Counted from the first letter of the stretch, positions 46,514-58,147 are shown. The stretch is 64,000 bases of DNA from Hofstenia miamia (GCA_004352715.1 SCFE01000039.1:430796-494795), one strand, 5' to 3'. Made by a program: numbers and translations. The notes: a model not told the origin generated them from the letters alone.

Positions 46514-49500
46514 GTATATTCTTATAAAGCGCATAACTTTTTACACAAAAAACTCAAATGCGCTATTTACAATACTAAACAATAATCGAATTAAGTTGCT
46601 CTCTAAATAAATAATGCTTTAGTTTCTTCTTAAAGACTTCAACACTAGTGATGATCTTAATTTCATTAGGCACCATATTAAATAGGAATGGACCGCAGAT
46701 GGAAAATGAATGATCTGTCAATACTTTATTTATTCTAGGTATAACAAGTAGATTGTCTGAAGATGATCATGTCCTGGAATTTGATGTCTCTAAAAGTTCA
46801 CTGAGGTAGGATGGTCCCATGCCATGTAAGCACTTCCAAACGATTAGACATATTTTATATCTAATTCTGAATTTAACTTTCAACCAGAGTAGTTCAACTA
46901 ATGCGGTGTAATAGCTTCAAGGTAACCCAAATTAAATATTAAGCGAACACACCGATTTTGAATAATTTGCAGCTTGTGACTTTGATACTCTGGGATTCCA
47001 TAAAGCAGACTATTGAAAGAATTAATTCTGGATAAGACTAATACTTGCAGAATATTCTTCACATTCGATATACACAGATATTTGNTTGCTCTCTAAATAA
47101 ATAATGCTTTAGTTTCTTCTTAAAGACTTCAACACTAGTGATGATCTTAATTTCATTAGGCACCATATTAAATAGGAATGGACCGCAGATGGAAAATGAA
47201 TGATCTGTCAATACTTTATTTATTCTAGGTATAACAAGTAGATTGTCTGAAGATGATCATGTCCTGGAATTTGATGTCTCTAAAAGTTCACTGAGGTAGG
47301 ATGGTCCCATGCCATGTAAGCACTTCCAAACTATTAGACATATTTTATATCTAATTCTGAATTTAACTTTCAACCAGAGTAGTTCAACTAATGCGGTGTA
47401 ATAGCTTCAAGGTAACCCAAATTAAATATTAAGCGAACACACCGATTTTGAATAATTTGCAGCTTGTGACTTTGATACTCTGGGATTCCATAAAGCAGAC
47501 TATTGAAAGAATTAATTCTGGATAAGACTAATACTTGCAGAATATTCTTCACATTCGATATACACAGATATTTGCGAATTTTTCTAATATTTCTAAGAAC
47601 ATAATTTGTCGAGGTGATATTTGAGTTTACCTGTGGTCTCATTGAAAGATTTTTATCAAAAATACAGCCAAGGTTTCAAATGGGGGTTAAAAATTTCTTT
47701 GAATCAATACTATCATGCTCCTTTAATTCAAAACACCATATTTTTGTTTTTACTTCATTGAGTAACTGAAATGTAGAGTTCATTTTGAGTGATTATTGTG
47801 ATGTGATGTTCTTGATTGATTGGAGTGCTAAGTTCAGATCCTTCCGTACACACGAAATATATATCTGGGTGTCATCTGCAAACATGTGTTGGGATATCCC
47901 TTTCTCAGAGAGAAAAAAACTAATGAAAGAATTGTAGACTAGAAATAATATAGGGCCAAGTACTGTGCCCTGGGGTACCCCGCATGAGATAAGTTCTGTA
48001 CTAGAGCATTCATTTCCAACTTGAACATATTGTCTCCGATTGAATAAGTTAAGTAGTGAACCATTTATTCCAATTTTTTGGAGTATCCTTAATATTAGTA
48101 CATGACTAATAGTGTCAAAAGCAGCTGTCTGGTCTAATAAAGACAAGACGATACAGTCACCTCGGTCAAGTAGGAGAAGAATGTCATTTTTGACACGAAG
48201 AAGAGCAGTTTCCACAGATCGGCTAGCCCTGTAGCCAGATTGGTATTTTGGAAGCAATCTATTTGATTCTAAAAATGGAATGAATTGTTTCGCTGCAGAT
48301 TTTTCAATTAATTTAGAAAGAAATGATAGGTTCGCTACTGGTCGATAGTTAGAGTGCTGACTGACGTCCACTGTCTTTTTCTTCAATATAGGTCGAATTA
48401 GGGATGTCTTCAAGCAATCAGGGAAAGTAATTAACGATAGATTAACCAAATAAGTTAAATAAGGGAGTATTCCATTAAGAACTTCTTCATGCTTCAATAT
48501 ATTTGTCAATATAGGATCAAGTTCACATGTTGCATTACACATAGACATAATAGTTTCACGTAATTCTAGTGTTGATAACGTTTTAAATTGGGACATGGTT
48601 TCAGTTGACGCAGGACATGATCTTATAACATCATCCACTATCCGAGAAGAGCTCAATTGAAAGCTGCGATATGTATTTGTTATTTTTCCTAGGAAATAAG
48701 CCTGGAAGGAATGTGCATTGGGCATTTGGTTGACTATCTCAGTCTTCTATTAAGCTCAGATACCAACTTAAACAATTTCTTTGAATCATTTGATGTCTCT
48801 AAAAATCTCCTTGAGTAGTAATTTAATTGTTTCCTTTTACATAATTGCACTACTTTATTTCGAAGCTCTTTGAAAGATGCTAGAGAATCCGGAGTTGGCT
48901 GCGCATATGAAAACGTTCGGCCTTTCGCCGTTGTGCACGTAGTTGTTTTACTTCTCCATCAAACCATTTAGGTTTCCCTACCTTTATATTAAGAGTTTTC
49001 ATTGGAATATGTCTTTGCAAAATACCACTTAGAGCAGAATTATAATTCATTGCCATATTATTTGACGAAAAATTGTGGTTAAGTAAGCTATCTAGCCGTG
49101 TACTTATATCATTAGAGAAATCGGATAAATTTAATTGAGACCATTTTCTTCTACGAATGATGCCTTGATTCTAGTTTGTTTAACTTGATAAAGGCCAAAG
49201 AAGACTGGGACATGATCAGGAAAGTCGTACGAATTATCTACAAAAATGTTCTTAATAATGTTGTCTTCATCTTTGGGTATGAGAAGGTCTATAATATTTC
49301 CTCCAATATGCGTAGCAGACCTTACATGTTGTGTCAATAAATGATTGTCTAGACACTAAATAAATTTACTTGTTAATTGATTCTCTGGACTATTCATATG
49401 CAAATTAAAATCCCCTAATATGAGTATAGAATAATTTATAAGAAATGTGTCATCAAGGTAATTCTCAAATTCTTTAATAAATCCCGTTGTATTCGGAGGG

Positions 49501-50170
49501 CGATAAATTAGGAAGAATTCAATAGTCTGATTGAAGAATTCTTATGTCATTAAGCATGACTCAAATGTAGAATACAAACTACGCTTCGAGAAATTTGGCT
49601 TTAGACTTAATTTGTATAAGAAACCAATTCCGCCCCCACGACTTTTACGAGGCACACTCATAAAACCATACCCCATAGGGCAAAGCAAATTTTCGGAGAA
49701 TACATCACTTGGCAAGAGCCATGTTTCGGTAATAAAACATATATCAATGTTCCTTTCAAGAACTAGTTCTGAAATGTAAATTTCCTTATTGTTTACTGAC
49801 CAAGGGTTTATCAAAACACAATTCAAGTTATCTCCATTAATAGAAAAACTTACATTTTGAGGGAGTCAATCTGTCATTGAAACCAATTTTCCTTGATATT
49901 TGAGTTCAAGACCACGAANCCACGACTTTCACGGGGCACACTCATAAAACCATACCCCATAGGGCAAAGCAAATTTTCGGAGAGTACATCACTTGGCAAG
50001 AGCCATGTTTTGGTAATAAAACATATATCAATGTTCCTTTCAAGAACTAGTTCTGAAATGTAAAATTCCTTATTGTTTCCTGACCAAGGGTTAATCAAAA
50101 CACAATTCAAGTTATCTCCATTAATAGAAAAACTTACATTTTGAGGGAGTCAATCTGTCATTGAAACCAA
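46486..50170 (-). pseudogene. CR1/L2-like LINE ORF2 (endonuclease and reverse transcriptase)
   Basis: Nearly complete ORF2 with a few frameshifts. Endonuclease: NCVLINPWSVNNKEIYISEL, DICFITETWLLPSD, MGYGFMSVPRKSRGGGIGFL (49826-49542), DFPDHVPVFFGL (49190). RT (48725-47793, 310 open residues): YRPVANLSFLSKLIEK, GYRASRSVETALL, LLDQTAAFDTISH, CGVPQGTVLGPILF, catalytic HMFADDTQIY. C-terminus: IRKIRKYLCISNVKNILQ, YGIPEYQSHKLQIIQNRCVR (47642-47388) down to about 46600, then a 3' end of AATA/ATT repeats at 46486-46513, typical of L2/CR1. Two contig-join duplications interrupt it (47085, 49919). Confidence 0.9.
46596..47574. repeat. 489-bp direct duplication around a single N (47085)
   Basis: 46596-47084 and 47086-47574 differ at about one base (ACGATTAG/ACTATTAG). 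Best explained by two overlapping contig ends placed side by side. Confidence 0.92.
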
Positions 50171-50201
50171 TTTTCCTTGATATTTGAGTCAAGACCACGA
50201 A
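49636..50201. repeat. About 283-bp direct duplication around a single N (49919)
   Basis: 49636-49918 and 49920-50201 are about 97% alike, with scattered substitutions and one indel. Same join artefact, here between slightly different alleles or copies. It duplicates the endonuclease start. Confidence 0.88.
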
Positions 50202-50218
50202 TCTTCAACTCATTTTTG

Positions 50219-50970
50219 TCACATCCATTTTGTATCATAGTCCATCTTTTGTGAAGAAGGGCTTTCAATTTTCTGTTGGTCCTTGTTCAGAGCTCGACTT
50301 ATATAGATTCCTTTAACATTATACACCTTCAGCTTATGTAACTTGCTAAGAATTTTCCAAGCATCCCATGCTGAACGAAATTTTACTACAACAGTTCTTG
50401 TGCAATTCTCATAAAATTTACCTAAGCAATAGAAGTCTTCTACATCAATTAGTTCTTCTCCAATGTAGCTGAAAATATTTCGAATGTCACACATTTCTAA
50501 TTCAAGTCTTTGAGATTTAGTTAATGCTGTTTGTTCTTTTATCCCTCATACACGTATGCAGTTCAGGTATTCTTCAGTATCAGCCTTAGCAGATGGAATT
50601 CCAACACTTTTTGGGGGACCTGAATTCAGTTGGAACTTCTTGATTTTGGATATATGCTCCATCATTTCCTTTTGAAAATTTGGAATCTTTTCTTCAATCT
50701 GTCTTTGCTCATCTATAAATTTACTGGCAACCATAGATAATTGTTCTTCTATTCTTAAGGATGAGCATATATTACATATCCACCCGAATTTACCATAGAC
50801 AGGCCTTTCTGAAATCTTCGTGATACAGGAAAACGCAGATTTTGTCAATCCAATGCATGAAGCATGAACAGTGTTATCACATTTAATACACACTAGTGCA
50901 TTGTTTATCATTGTCTCAAGAGCACAACTTAAACACGACCAACCACCAGTCAACATCATTGTTGAAGACT
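50219..50970 (-). pseudogene. LINE ORF1: PHD finger, coiled coil and RRM-like end
   Basis: ORF1 of the large LINE in two frames. N-terminal part (50959-50546): PHD-type zinc finger WSCLSC...LVCIKCDNTVHASCIGL...GWICNICS, then a coiled coil (EEQLSMVASKFIDEQRQIEE...). C-terminal part (50494-50219): RRM-like RTVVVKFRSAWDAWKILSK and GIYISRALNKDQQKIE. A stop/frame change separates them near 50550-50500. ORF1p of CR1-group LINEs binds RNA. A second copy is at 61.1-62.0 kb. Confidence 0.82.
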
Positions 50971-51620
50971 TTGAATTCCTTAAAGTGCTTTAATTTGTAA
51001 CAATTGGCAAGAATAAGCTGATTCGACCATTCACATCCAACATCAACAATTAATTTAGCATTGGAGTTAGCTTTAGTTTTACCAATTTGAAACATGTTTC
51101 TAATGCTTGCTTTATCAATTTGTAAATAGTTAAATATATTGATAATGTTTGAAAAATCTGATTGAAGTTGAGCATGCCTAGAGTGTGTATTGTTTTCAGG
51201 AATACCACTAATAATAATGTAAAGTTCATTAGAGCTTACTTAAGAAAATGAAGAATTATTAAATGATTTTAGGCTTTCAGTGGTTGAATTAAGACATGTA
51301 TTCATAATTTCTATGTTTTTAGAAATTTCTGATATTTTTTCATTAATCTCGAAGCTTTGACTAATGGATTTTGATTGCTTGGATGAAGTGAAGAAATTAA
51401 TTTTGCACTTATTGTCGATACATTTAGTGCAAAATACAAGAAAATGCTCATGATATTGTAAGATCACTTCAATACAAGATTGAGAAAAACCACTACATTT
51501 TATATTTAAATGATAAGATGTATCACAACTTGTACAAGTAAATTTGATAGCTTCATTAGATACAGAACAGCTTGAACATTTTAGATCAGAGCTTTTCAAC
51601 ACAACATTGACATTAGACAT
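50971..51620 (-). pseudogene. Second LINE ORF1 (PHD-like finger and RRM-like domain)
   Basis: 51620-51240: zinc finger LKCSSCSVSNEAIKFTCTSC, then CDTSYHLNIKCSGF and FCTKC, and a coiled coil (EINEKISEISKNIEIMNTCL). After a stop it goes on with ELYIIISGIPENNTHSRHAQ and NAKLIVDVGCEWSNQLILAN, an ORF1 RRM-like domain. Not the same family as the ORF1 directly downstream; the two meet at about 50960. Confidence 0.75.
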
Positions 51621-52283
51621 TATGTAGTAGAAATATATATATTGAGATGTTCCGTTATTTGGTCATGTAATAATCCCTTGAGCAATTTGATTATTGAGGA
51701 AGTTATTGAGGTTGATCAGTAATTTCTGGCATTTTTCAACATTTGACAAAATTTTATCCAGCAAAGAAGTTTAATGTAAGAAAATTACATTTACAATCTC
51801 AAAAATTGGCAATTTTTTCAATTTTCTCAACTTTTTAATTAACCCATTTATGCTGGCTATATGAAATAGACTAAATTACAGCAATTTTACTTGGTTTACT
51901 ATGACAACTGATGCCATTGAATCTCCAAAAACGTTTTTAGAGTCATTCATTATCATTGTCATATATATCTGGCATGTGCTAAATTTAGCACATCTGGCAT
52001 TAGCTTTACATCAATAATCATTATAATCAATTTTCCCATTTTTTCATTGCTAAATTCTATATATTTTTCTAATGTTATTCAATTACATGTAGATAAGTCA
52101 ACAGTAAAATATACACTTCTCTACTGAAATTACATGTATTTGCATGTACATAGCTCGTACATTTACATGTATTTGACTACACTCACAAAATCATTGCTTT
52201 TTAGGAAGTGTGAGTATAATCACTTATCACACGATCACTAATAATCACACGTACTTATCCATCACTCTCAAAGAAACTCTCTG

Positions 52284-52560
52284 TTACAGAGTATGGAAAG
52301 CGATAAAACAGTCTTTCGGATGCAGTGCTTTTTCACACTTGATGCATTGGAACTTGGTCTTCTTTTGACATTTTCCACAACGCTTTTCCTTTTCAATACT
52401 TTGGACGAAATGTCCAATTTGGTCATACCTTGTTGTCCGACATGGCAATGTCATCACGGACTGAGAAATTCTTTTGCACAGTAATGCTTCAGCAACAGAT
52501 GTGCGAAATGAATTCAAGTCAATTTTCGAAACGCACCACCGATACAAATGCCATGCATTT
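52284..52560 (-). pseudogene. piggyBac transposase C-terminus
   Basis: 87-residue frame ending in the cysteine-rich domain RCGKCQKKTKFQCIKCEKAL followed by HPKDCFIAFH, which in piggyBac transposases binds the subterminal DNA. Upstream YRWCVSKIDLNSFRTSVAEA is the preceding helix region (FRxxVAExLL). No DDD catalytic core remains. A second, partial copy at 52682-52923 is from the assembly join. Confidence 0.88.
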
Positions 52561-52923
52561 TATCAAAATAAATTTCATGAAGGCCTTTTTTATCTAACTC
52601 TAGTTTATTGTTAAAGTATATATTTCTTGATAGTATTACATAATTGTACATATTCTATGTTTAGGATGAATGTAAATACTNACATGGCAATGTCATCACG
52701 GACTGAGAAAATCTTTTGCACAGTAATGCTTCAGCAACAGACGTGCGAAATGAATTCAAGTCAATTTTCGAAATGCACTGCCGATACAAATGCCATGCAT
52801 TTTATCAAAATAAATTTCATGAAGGCCTTTTTTCATCTAACTCTAGTTTATTGTTAAAGTATATATTTCTTGATAGTATTACATAATTGTACATATTCTA
52901 TGTTTAGGATGAATGTAAATACT
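52440..52923. repeat. 241-bp direct duplication around a single N (52681)
   Basis: 52440-52680 and 52682-52923 differ by a few substitutions and one base of length. Third example of the same contig-join pattern. Confidence 0.9.
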
Positions 52924-53399
52924 CATCTAGTGCAAATATCGCTTTACTAGCAGTAATCCAGATAAATTTGAACATTGAAGAAAGATCTCTTTCATGTCAC
53001 TCTAATGCTGGATGTGCTAAATTCCGAACATATGAATTTAAAGTAATATAGTTTACACGTCAAGCAATATTTCATAAATGTTACTGCTTAAATGAAAAAA
53101 TATATATTCTAACATAATATCTAGCGAAGAAACTAGGAAAGAAATCAAAGTTAACTTGCCTTTCCAAAGCATTTCGTTTCACAGTCCTCATCTTCAAAAA
53201 AGTGTAAAATTTAAAATACATGCACAGCAACCAAAGAATATATTACATAAATTTTAACAATGCAGAGAAATTGCACTTATATAATAAGTAAGAACCTATG
53301 AAAGTTAGACAAAAATATTTCTCTAACTAGCAAAAAAATAAATTCAAACTTGACTATTTTCATGTTCGATATTTAGCACATCTGGCATAAATGGGTTAA

Positions 53400-53780
53400 G
53401 GTCATTGCAGGTAAACCATGTCTCAGTAATTGCTAGCACAATATTTTCATAAAAATTGCTAATAAGTGACTTGTAATTGCAATTTTTATTAGATAAATTC
53501 TGGCCTTTAAATGAATGTAATTAATCATATCTTTCTTAGATGAAACATTTTTTAGATATGTTTCATAATTAAGCAAGAGCCCAGGATTTGCTTCAGTTCC
53601 ATGTTTAAAAATAATAAACATTTTAAAACCAAAATTGCCAAAAGCTCTTTGAAGGAATTTTTTCTAGATATATCTGTTATTGGAAAAATGCTGTTATAAG
53701 TTGCAAACTTAGATTTTAAGAAATATTTGTGTTGGTAAACTACCCGTAGTATTACAAAGATAAATAAATCCATATCTTTT
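53400..53780 (-). pseudogene. LINE ORF2 start remnant
   Basis: Minus strand: MFIIFKHGTEANPGLLLNYE matches the hydrophobic leader with xGDxExNPGP that opens many CR1/L2 ORF2 proteins; then INYIHLKARI and, after frame changes, VLAITETWFTCNDL, the endonuclease ITETWL block. It is cut at the TTAA of the piggyBac element. Confidence 0.75.
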
Positions 53781-53959
53781 AATAAAAAGTTAATAAGCTC
53801 CGGAGCTTTAGTATCTCTGAAGGTGAGAAATGATTAGATGGTGTAATTGAAAGGACTTCGGCGTACGTTTGCAGGTGTGGCACATAGCGTCCTTGATTAA
53901 TCATTGCTGGTGAGTACAAGGTATGTGATTGCCTGTGATGTTGTGGTGGCATTCATGTA

Positions 53960-54480
53960 TTCACTGGTCAATATGACTGATAAGTATTACATGGCTTTGG
54001 CAGCAAAATTGAGTGGCTGTAGATGAAAGGATGCTTTGCATTTGCAAAATAGCTTTTAATGCATTGTGCTAATATAGCATATCCAGATTCAAAGAAGTGA
54101 ATTCCTCCTTGTGTAAATAGATCTGCATCAACATGTGCACCCTTGTAAAAAATAACTGTTATTTTCAAAGATCTTGTACTGCAATTGTTTTGCATTTGTA
54201 TGTAATAATAATACATTGATTTCCGATGACATTCTTTTGAATGTTTTAATATATAGGAATGGTGCAAGTTCGCCCAATGTTTGATTGAATGACGTCATTT
54301 CTTCCAGCAGTGATCATCACCTTCTTTATATTGTTCCTTTGTGGGTATTGATAAATTATGTTTGAAATTTCCTTGATTGTAGCTCCAGGATATGAATGAA
54401 TCGTGACGTCATGATCTTTCACAAGTTTATTTGCCCTCAAATTGCGATACATTGATGTTCCTATTATCAATGTATCCGAA
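53960..54480 (-). pseudogene. SGNH hydrolase-like domain remnant
   Basis: Minus strand, two frames. 54470-54246: LIIGTSMYRNLRANKLVKDH, HSYPGATIKEI, ITAGRNDV (blocks I and III of SGNH esterases; the usual GDS is GTS). 54150-54060: DADLFTQGGIHFFESGYAIL, the block V Asp-His region. The middle part is missing or scrambled. Such domains occur in retroelement ORF1s as well as host proteins. Confidence 0.65.
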
Positions 54481-54506
54481 GTTTCTTTGATATGTTTGAC
54501 TTTTCA

Positions 54507-54803
54507 TTAGTTTCTTTCACTTATTTCTGGAGCATTTGTTTTGGAAACATTGTCGCTGTTCTTGCATTTAGTGTTTGATGTTTCTACTAGTGAGAGTGTT
54601 TCTTCTGATGGGGATGGCGATTCTTCAATATTTGAGATTTTCCAAAGTAGGTAGTGTAGTTTGAGTAGTTCATCCCTTGATAATGTGGCAAAAGGTGCAG
54701 CTAACTTTGCGGCAGTGATGCGTTTTTGTGAATCAAAATCTCCAATAAACTGAGAACTGTTAATTGTATCAAGCAGAGCGTGCTTGCTAGATGCGACTCT
54801 CAT
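54507..54803 (-). pseudogene. Open frame upstream of the SGNH remnant, unknown
   Basis: 98 residues starting MRVASSKHALLDTINSS; helical and charged, then Ser/Glu-rich, ending NAPEISERN. It leads into the SGNH remnant after a frame change at about 54500, so probably the same gene's N-terminal part. The family is not recognised. Confidence 0.4.
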
Positions 54804-54961
54804 AGAGAAGCATGATTGGTTTAACTATGATATGCCAGAAGATATAAACTCCTATCCACAAAAAGTAGCATGTGCCGATATTTATGGAACTAGAGGATTG
54901 GCAATCACATTGGTTTCTAGTCCTGAAGATACTGCTATTTTAAATTAAGTTCAAGATTGTT
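54802..54961 (+). pseudogene. UAP56/DDX39B DEAD-box helicase retro-fragment
   Basis: 53 codons on the plus strand: FNYDMPEDINSYPQKVACAD, then YGTRGLAITLVSSPEDTAIL and N-stop-VQDCF. This follows motif V-VI of the splicing/export helicase UAP56 (host form FNYDMPED...YLHRVARAGRFGTKG, then LAITFVS...DAKILNDVQDRF) without introns. Motif VI is destroyed (RVARAGRFG has become KVACADIYG), so it is dead. Confidence 0.82.
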
Positions 54962-54969
54962 TTCATATT

Positions 54970-55315
54970 AGAAATGAAAAAATGCATTAGAAAAATGTGT
55001 AAGGCATATGCAAATTTTTGTCAAAATAGAACAAAAGCCAACTATGATAATTTCAAACATTAAGAAATAAAACCTCAACAAAATGCAATTTTGATCTACA
55101 AGCATTTTTACAAATGTATTTTAATGAAAAAAAATCTGTTAAACAAAAGTGATCACTTATTTCGAAATTTTTAAATTTTAACCAAGCAAGTGAAATTCCT
55201 TACATAGTGAATGATAATAATGGTGAATGTATTACAAATGACAAAAGAAATAAGTAATATTTTAAATGAAAGATTTGTGAAACATGAAAGAATGACAACC
55301 TAAATACAAAGTTTA
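54970..55315 (+). pseudogene. LINE ORF2 fragment between endonuclease and RT
   Basis: Plus strand with frame changes: KKCIRKMCKAYANFCQNRTK, LINE-type spacer, then EIPYIVNDNNGECITNDK and LNERFVKHERM, matching the IPxLxDxNGxxITDDxxKAxxLNxxF block before RT in CR1/Jockey LINEs. It starts about 10 bp after the UAP56 fragment on the same strand. Confidence 0.6.
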
Positions 55316-56249
55316 AACATTTCTATCATAAGCATCAGTAGTAATATAAAGGGAGGCCCTGTTACACAAACTGACATTTTGACCTCTAGTGATTCATGGA
55401 TATTGGAGGAGTGGTTTCAGTGAGTCACAGCTTGATTGACAACTCACTAATAGGTTTTCAGTGACGTCACATACTTGACTAATGCATTTAATTGATTTTA
55501 TGGTGATTCATGTTAGGGCCAATTTTACACTGTTTTGGCATGACTAATTTCATTTTCGCTTTTGTGATTTTCTATTGTTGGCTAATTTTACAACCCATTG
55601 TGGGGTACGTACACATAATATTACAAACTAATTTTCCATTACATGTAAAAACACAGAATGCAATGACAAACCACATGTATCAAATTTTCCATAATTTTGA
55701 GAAGGCTACACGTACAATACAATTTGGGAAAACTTTCAAAACCACAATTTGCATTTGTCAAAATTCATTGTTAACATGTTTTATCATACATTTTGTTTTC
55801 AAAACACATTTTCATTTATGTAAACAATATTTTCGTTTCTAAGCAAACAAACTATATTTAAAACTAATTCATTAATACATGTGGAAAATATTAAACATAG
55901 AAATTAAACAAAGAGATCACATATTTGCTATACTTAAAGGCGCAATACATAATAAAACCAACCTATATTTTCAGAAAGAGTAAAAACACAAGCTATGTAT
56001 AAAACCGAAATTCGCCTCCTAAAAATGCTGCATGCAATTTTATTTATTAATATAATTTATAGATACATTTCAAATATATTTATATACGTTTCCAGATTGT
56101 TACATCTTTTACCAACTTTTATACCAACTTTTCTTTACACTCTCTTTTGGTATATTTGATTTTTTTTGGGTTGTATACATTTGGTGACTGATTCATCTTT
56201 TATCAACTTTTCCACTTTGTTCACTTTTCTACACATTTGGTGACTGATA
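55316..56249. other. AT-rich stretch, nothing firm
   Basis: A 110-residue + frame at 55510-55842 is hydrophobic and AT-driven; I do not believe it. The phrase CATTTGGTGACTGAT occurs twice (56177, 56233) just before the gap. Confidence 0.4.
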
Positions 56250-56817
56250 NNNNNNNNNNNNNNNNNNNNNNNNNNNNNNNNNNNNNNNNNNNNNNNNNNN
56301 NNNNNNNNNNNNNNNNNNNNNNNNNNNNNNNNNNNNNNNNNNNNNNNNNNNNNNNNNNNNNNNNNNNNNNNNNNNNNNNNNNNNNNNNNNNNNNNNNNNN
56401 NNNNNNNNNNNNNNNNNNNNNNNNNNNNNNNNNNNNNNNNNNNNNNNNNNNNNNNNNNNNNNNNNNNNNNNNNNNNNNNNNNNNNNNNNNNNNNNNNNNN
56501 NNNNNNNNNNNNNNNNNNNNNNNNNNNNNNNNNNNNNNNNNNNNNNNNNNNNNNNNNNNNNNNNNNNNNNNNNNNNNNNNNNNNNNNNNNNNNNNNNNNN
56601 NNNNNNNNNNNNNNNNNNNNNNNNNNNNNNNNNNNNNNNNNNNNNNNNNNNNNNNNNNNNNNNNNNNNNNNNNNNNNNNNNNNNNNNNNNNNNNNNNNNN
56701 NNNNNNNNNNNNNNNNNNNNNNNNNNNNNNNNNNNNNNNNNNNNNNNNNNNNNNNNNNNNNNNNNNNNNNNNNNNNNNNNNNNNNNNNNNNNNNNNNNNN
56801 NNNNNNNNNNNNNNNNN
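56250..56817. other. Assembly gap, 568 N
   Basis: Hides the upstream part of the transposase that follows. Confidence 0.99.
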
Positions 56818-57028
56818 GTATTCTCCAATGTTTAACCCAATAGAGGAATACTTTGCTTCTTTTAAGACTGCAGTAAAGCGATATCTGCAAGATCACAATT
56901 TGGAGATGTATGAAAGACCAAATGGTGTGACTTTATCGTTACACAGATTTAACATACTGAAGGCTGCAGCAGATATGGCAAAAAACACAATTCCTTCATA
57001 TGATTGTGCAAATTTTGACAGGCACTAA
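56818..57028 (+). pseudogene. DDE transposase C-terminus (IS630/Tc1-like)
   Basis: 70 codons to a TAA: YSPMFNPIEEYFASFKTAVK then RYLQDHNLEMYERPNGVTLS. The SPxxNPIE block carries the third catalytic acid of Tc1/IS630-type DDE enzymes and is followed by the usual xFxxxKxxVKR. The tail is open and undamaged. The start lies in the N gap, so intactness cannot be judged. Confidence 0.75.
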
Positions 57029-57344
57029 ATGAACTTTAACCCAAAAGCAATAGCTATGGAAGATTTATAACTCTTTTCAATTAATATTTTATGTATCAAT
57101 TAGCATTTTTATTATAATCAATTACATATGATTTCTATTTTATAAATTAGAATTTTTAATTCGAATATTTGACATTGGCTTCTAATAATATAAATATTAT
57201 AATAAATATTATAAAATATTATAATTAATATTTTTCAGCAAATAATAATTAATATTGTATTATTTTAATATCAATTAGATATTTAAAATGATATAAATAT
57301 TTTAATTAGTATTTTTTGATAATTGAATGATAAAAATATCTGGA
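57029..57344. other. AT-rich downstream region
   Basis: ATAAATATTATAAAATATTAT-type words; no gene. Confidence 0.5.
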
Positions 57345-57490
57345 CATTTTCAATTGACAAATAGACATTTTCATTTGAGGAAGATATATTACCATTTGAG
57401 TAAGGTACATTTTAATATGAGAAGTAGACATTTCCATTTGAGAAACAGATATTTTCAATTGAGAAATAGACACTTTCAAATAGGAAAACC
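57345..57490 (+). repeat. 21-bp minisatellite, about seven units
   Basis: Units of the type TTTCATTTGAGAAATAGACAT. Because 21 is a multiple of 3, one frame stays open and gives a seven-residue periodic peptide; this is not evidence of a gene. Confidence 0.8.
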
Positions 57491-57499
57491 TGTAGTTAA

Positions 57500-58147
57500 A
57501 AAATTATAGTCAAAATAATTCTAGTAAGTCAAATGTAGCAATGAAACAAAAGCATAATCTGTAATTTGCATTGGTAGTTAAAAAATTATTGTGTCTAAAC
57601 AATTCTCATTAGTCAATTCAATCAATTGCAAAAATAATTAAAAACATTTTGATTTTTCATAATTTACTTTTTATCAAAAGCATATATAAAATTTACATGG
57701 AAAAAACTTAAACATATCTGATTTAAAAATAAATGGTAAGAACATTAGCATATATAATCTGGTTAATTCAACATGCGTAATATAGTTAACACATAAATAA
57801 TTTCATCCATTCACCATTCAATTACAAGTTAGAAGGAATTAAACATACCTGATGTAAAAACTGATGGGAAAAAAACAATAGCGCATATAAACTTAATTCA
57901 ACATTTGTAGTATAGTTGTTAGTTAATAAATTATTACATGATAAAACATGGAAAGTGAAATACTAAATAAATACATTCAAATAAAACAATAACATATAAA
58001 ATTGTTTTAAAACCAAAAATTTATGCAATGTAAAAAGTTAGTCATCAATGTATCTAAATAAATAAAACCATTAATACATATACATGTAGAGATATTAGCA
58101 AAACATCTTCAAAGAATTCGAGTTCAAATAATTAAACATTTGTAATA
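57500..58147. repeat. Degenerate tandem repeat, about 130 bp period
   Basis: Blocks AAACATAYCTGATKTAAAAA...AATTCAACAT...GTAATATAGTT recur at about 57707 and 57838, with a trace at 58128. Pairs of TAGTTAAAAAATTAT also recur (57492, 57582). Satellite-like; the following 1000-N gap is consistent. Confidence 0.55.

Larger units (their letters stand above)
51843..53395 (-). mobile_element. piggyBac element
   Basis: TTAA at both ends (51839-51842, 53396-53399). Inverted ends CCCATTTATGCTGG and CCCATTTATGCCAG. GCTAAATTTAGCACAT words lie inside both ends. Contains a transposase C-terminal remnant on the minus strand; most of the transposase is deleted. About 240 bp of its length is a contig-join duplication. 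It sits between LINE fragments. Confidence 0.9.

Noticed and set aside
47388-50110. Two tandem LINE copies suggested by repeated endonuclease and RT ends
   Set aside because: The repeats are centred on single N characters and nearly identical, so they are assembly joins within one copy.
55459-55470. TGACGTCA CRE-like palindrome, also at about 27780, 54290 and 54405
   Set aside because: Isolated 8-mers in repeats without any promoter context.
55510-55842. 110-residue hydrophobic protein
   Set aside because: AT-rich sequence biased to Phe/Ile/Leu, no start context, no homologue recognised.
57327-57509. Repetitive His/Phe-rich 60-residue protein
   Set aside because: Produced by a 21-bp minisatellite whose period is a multiple of three.
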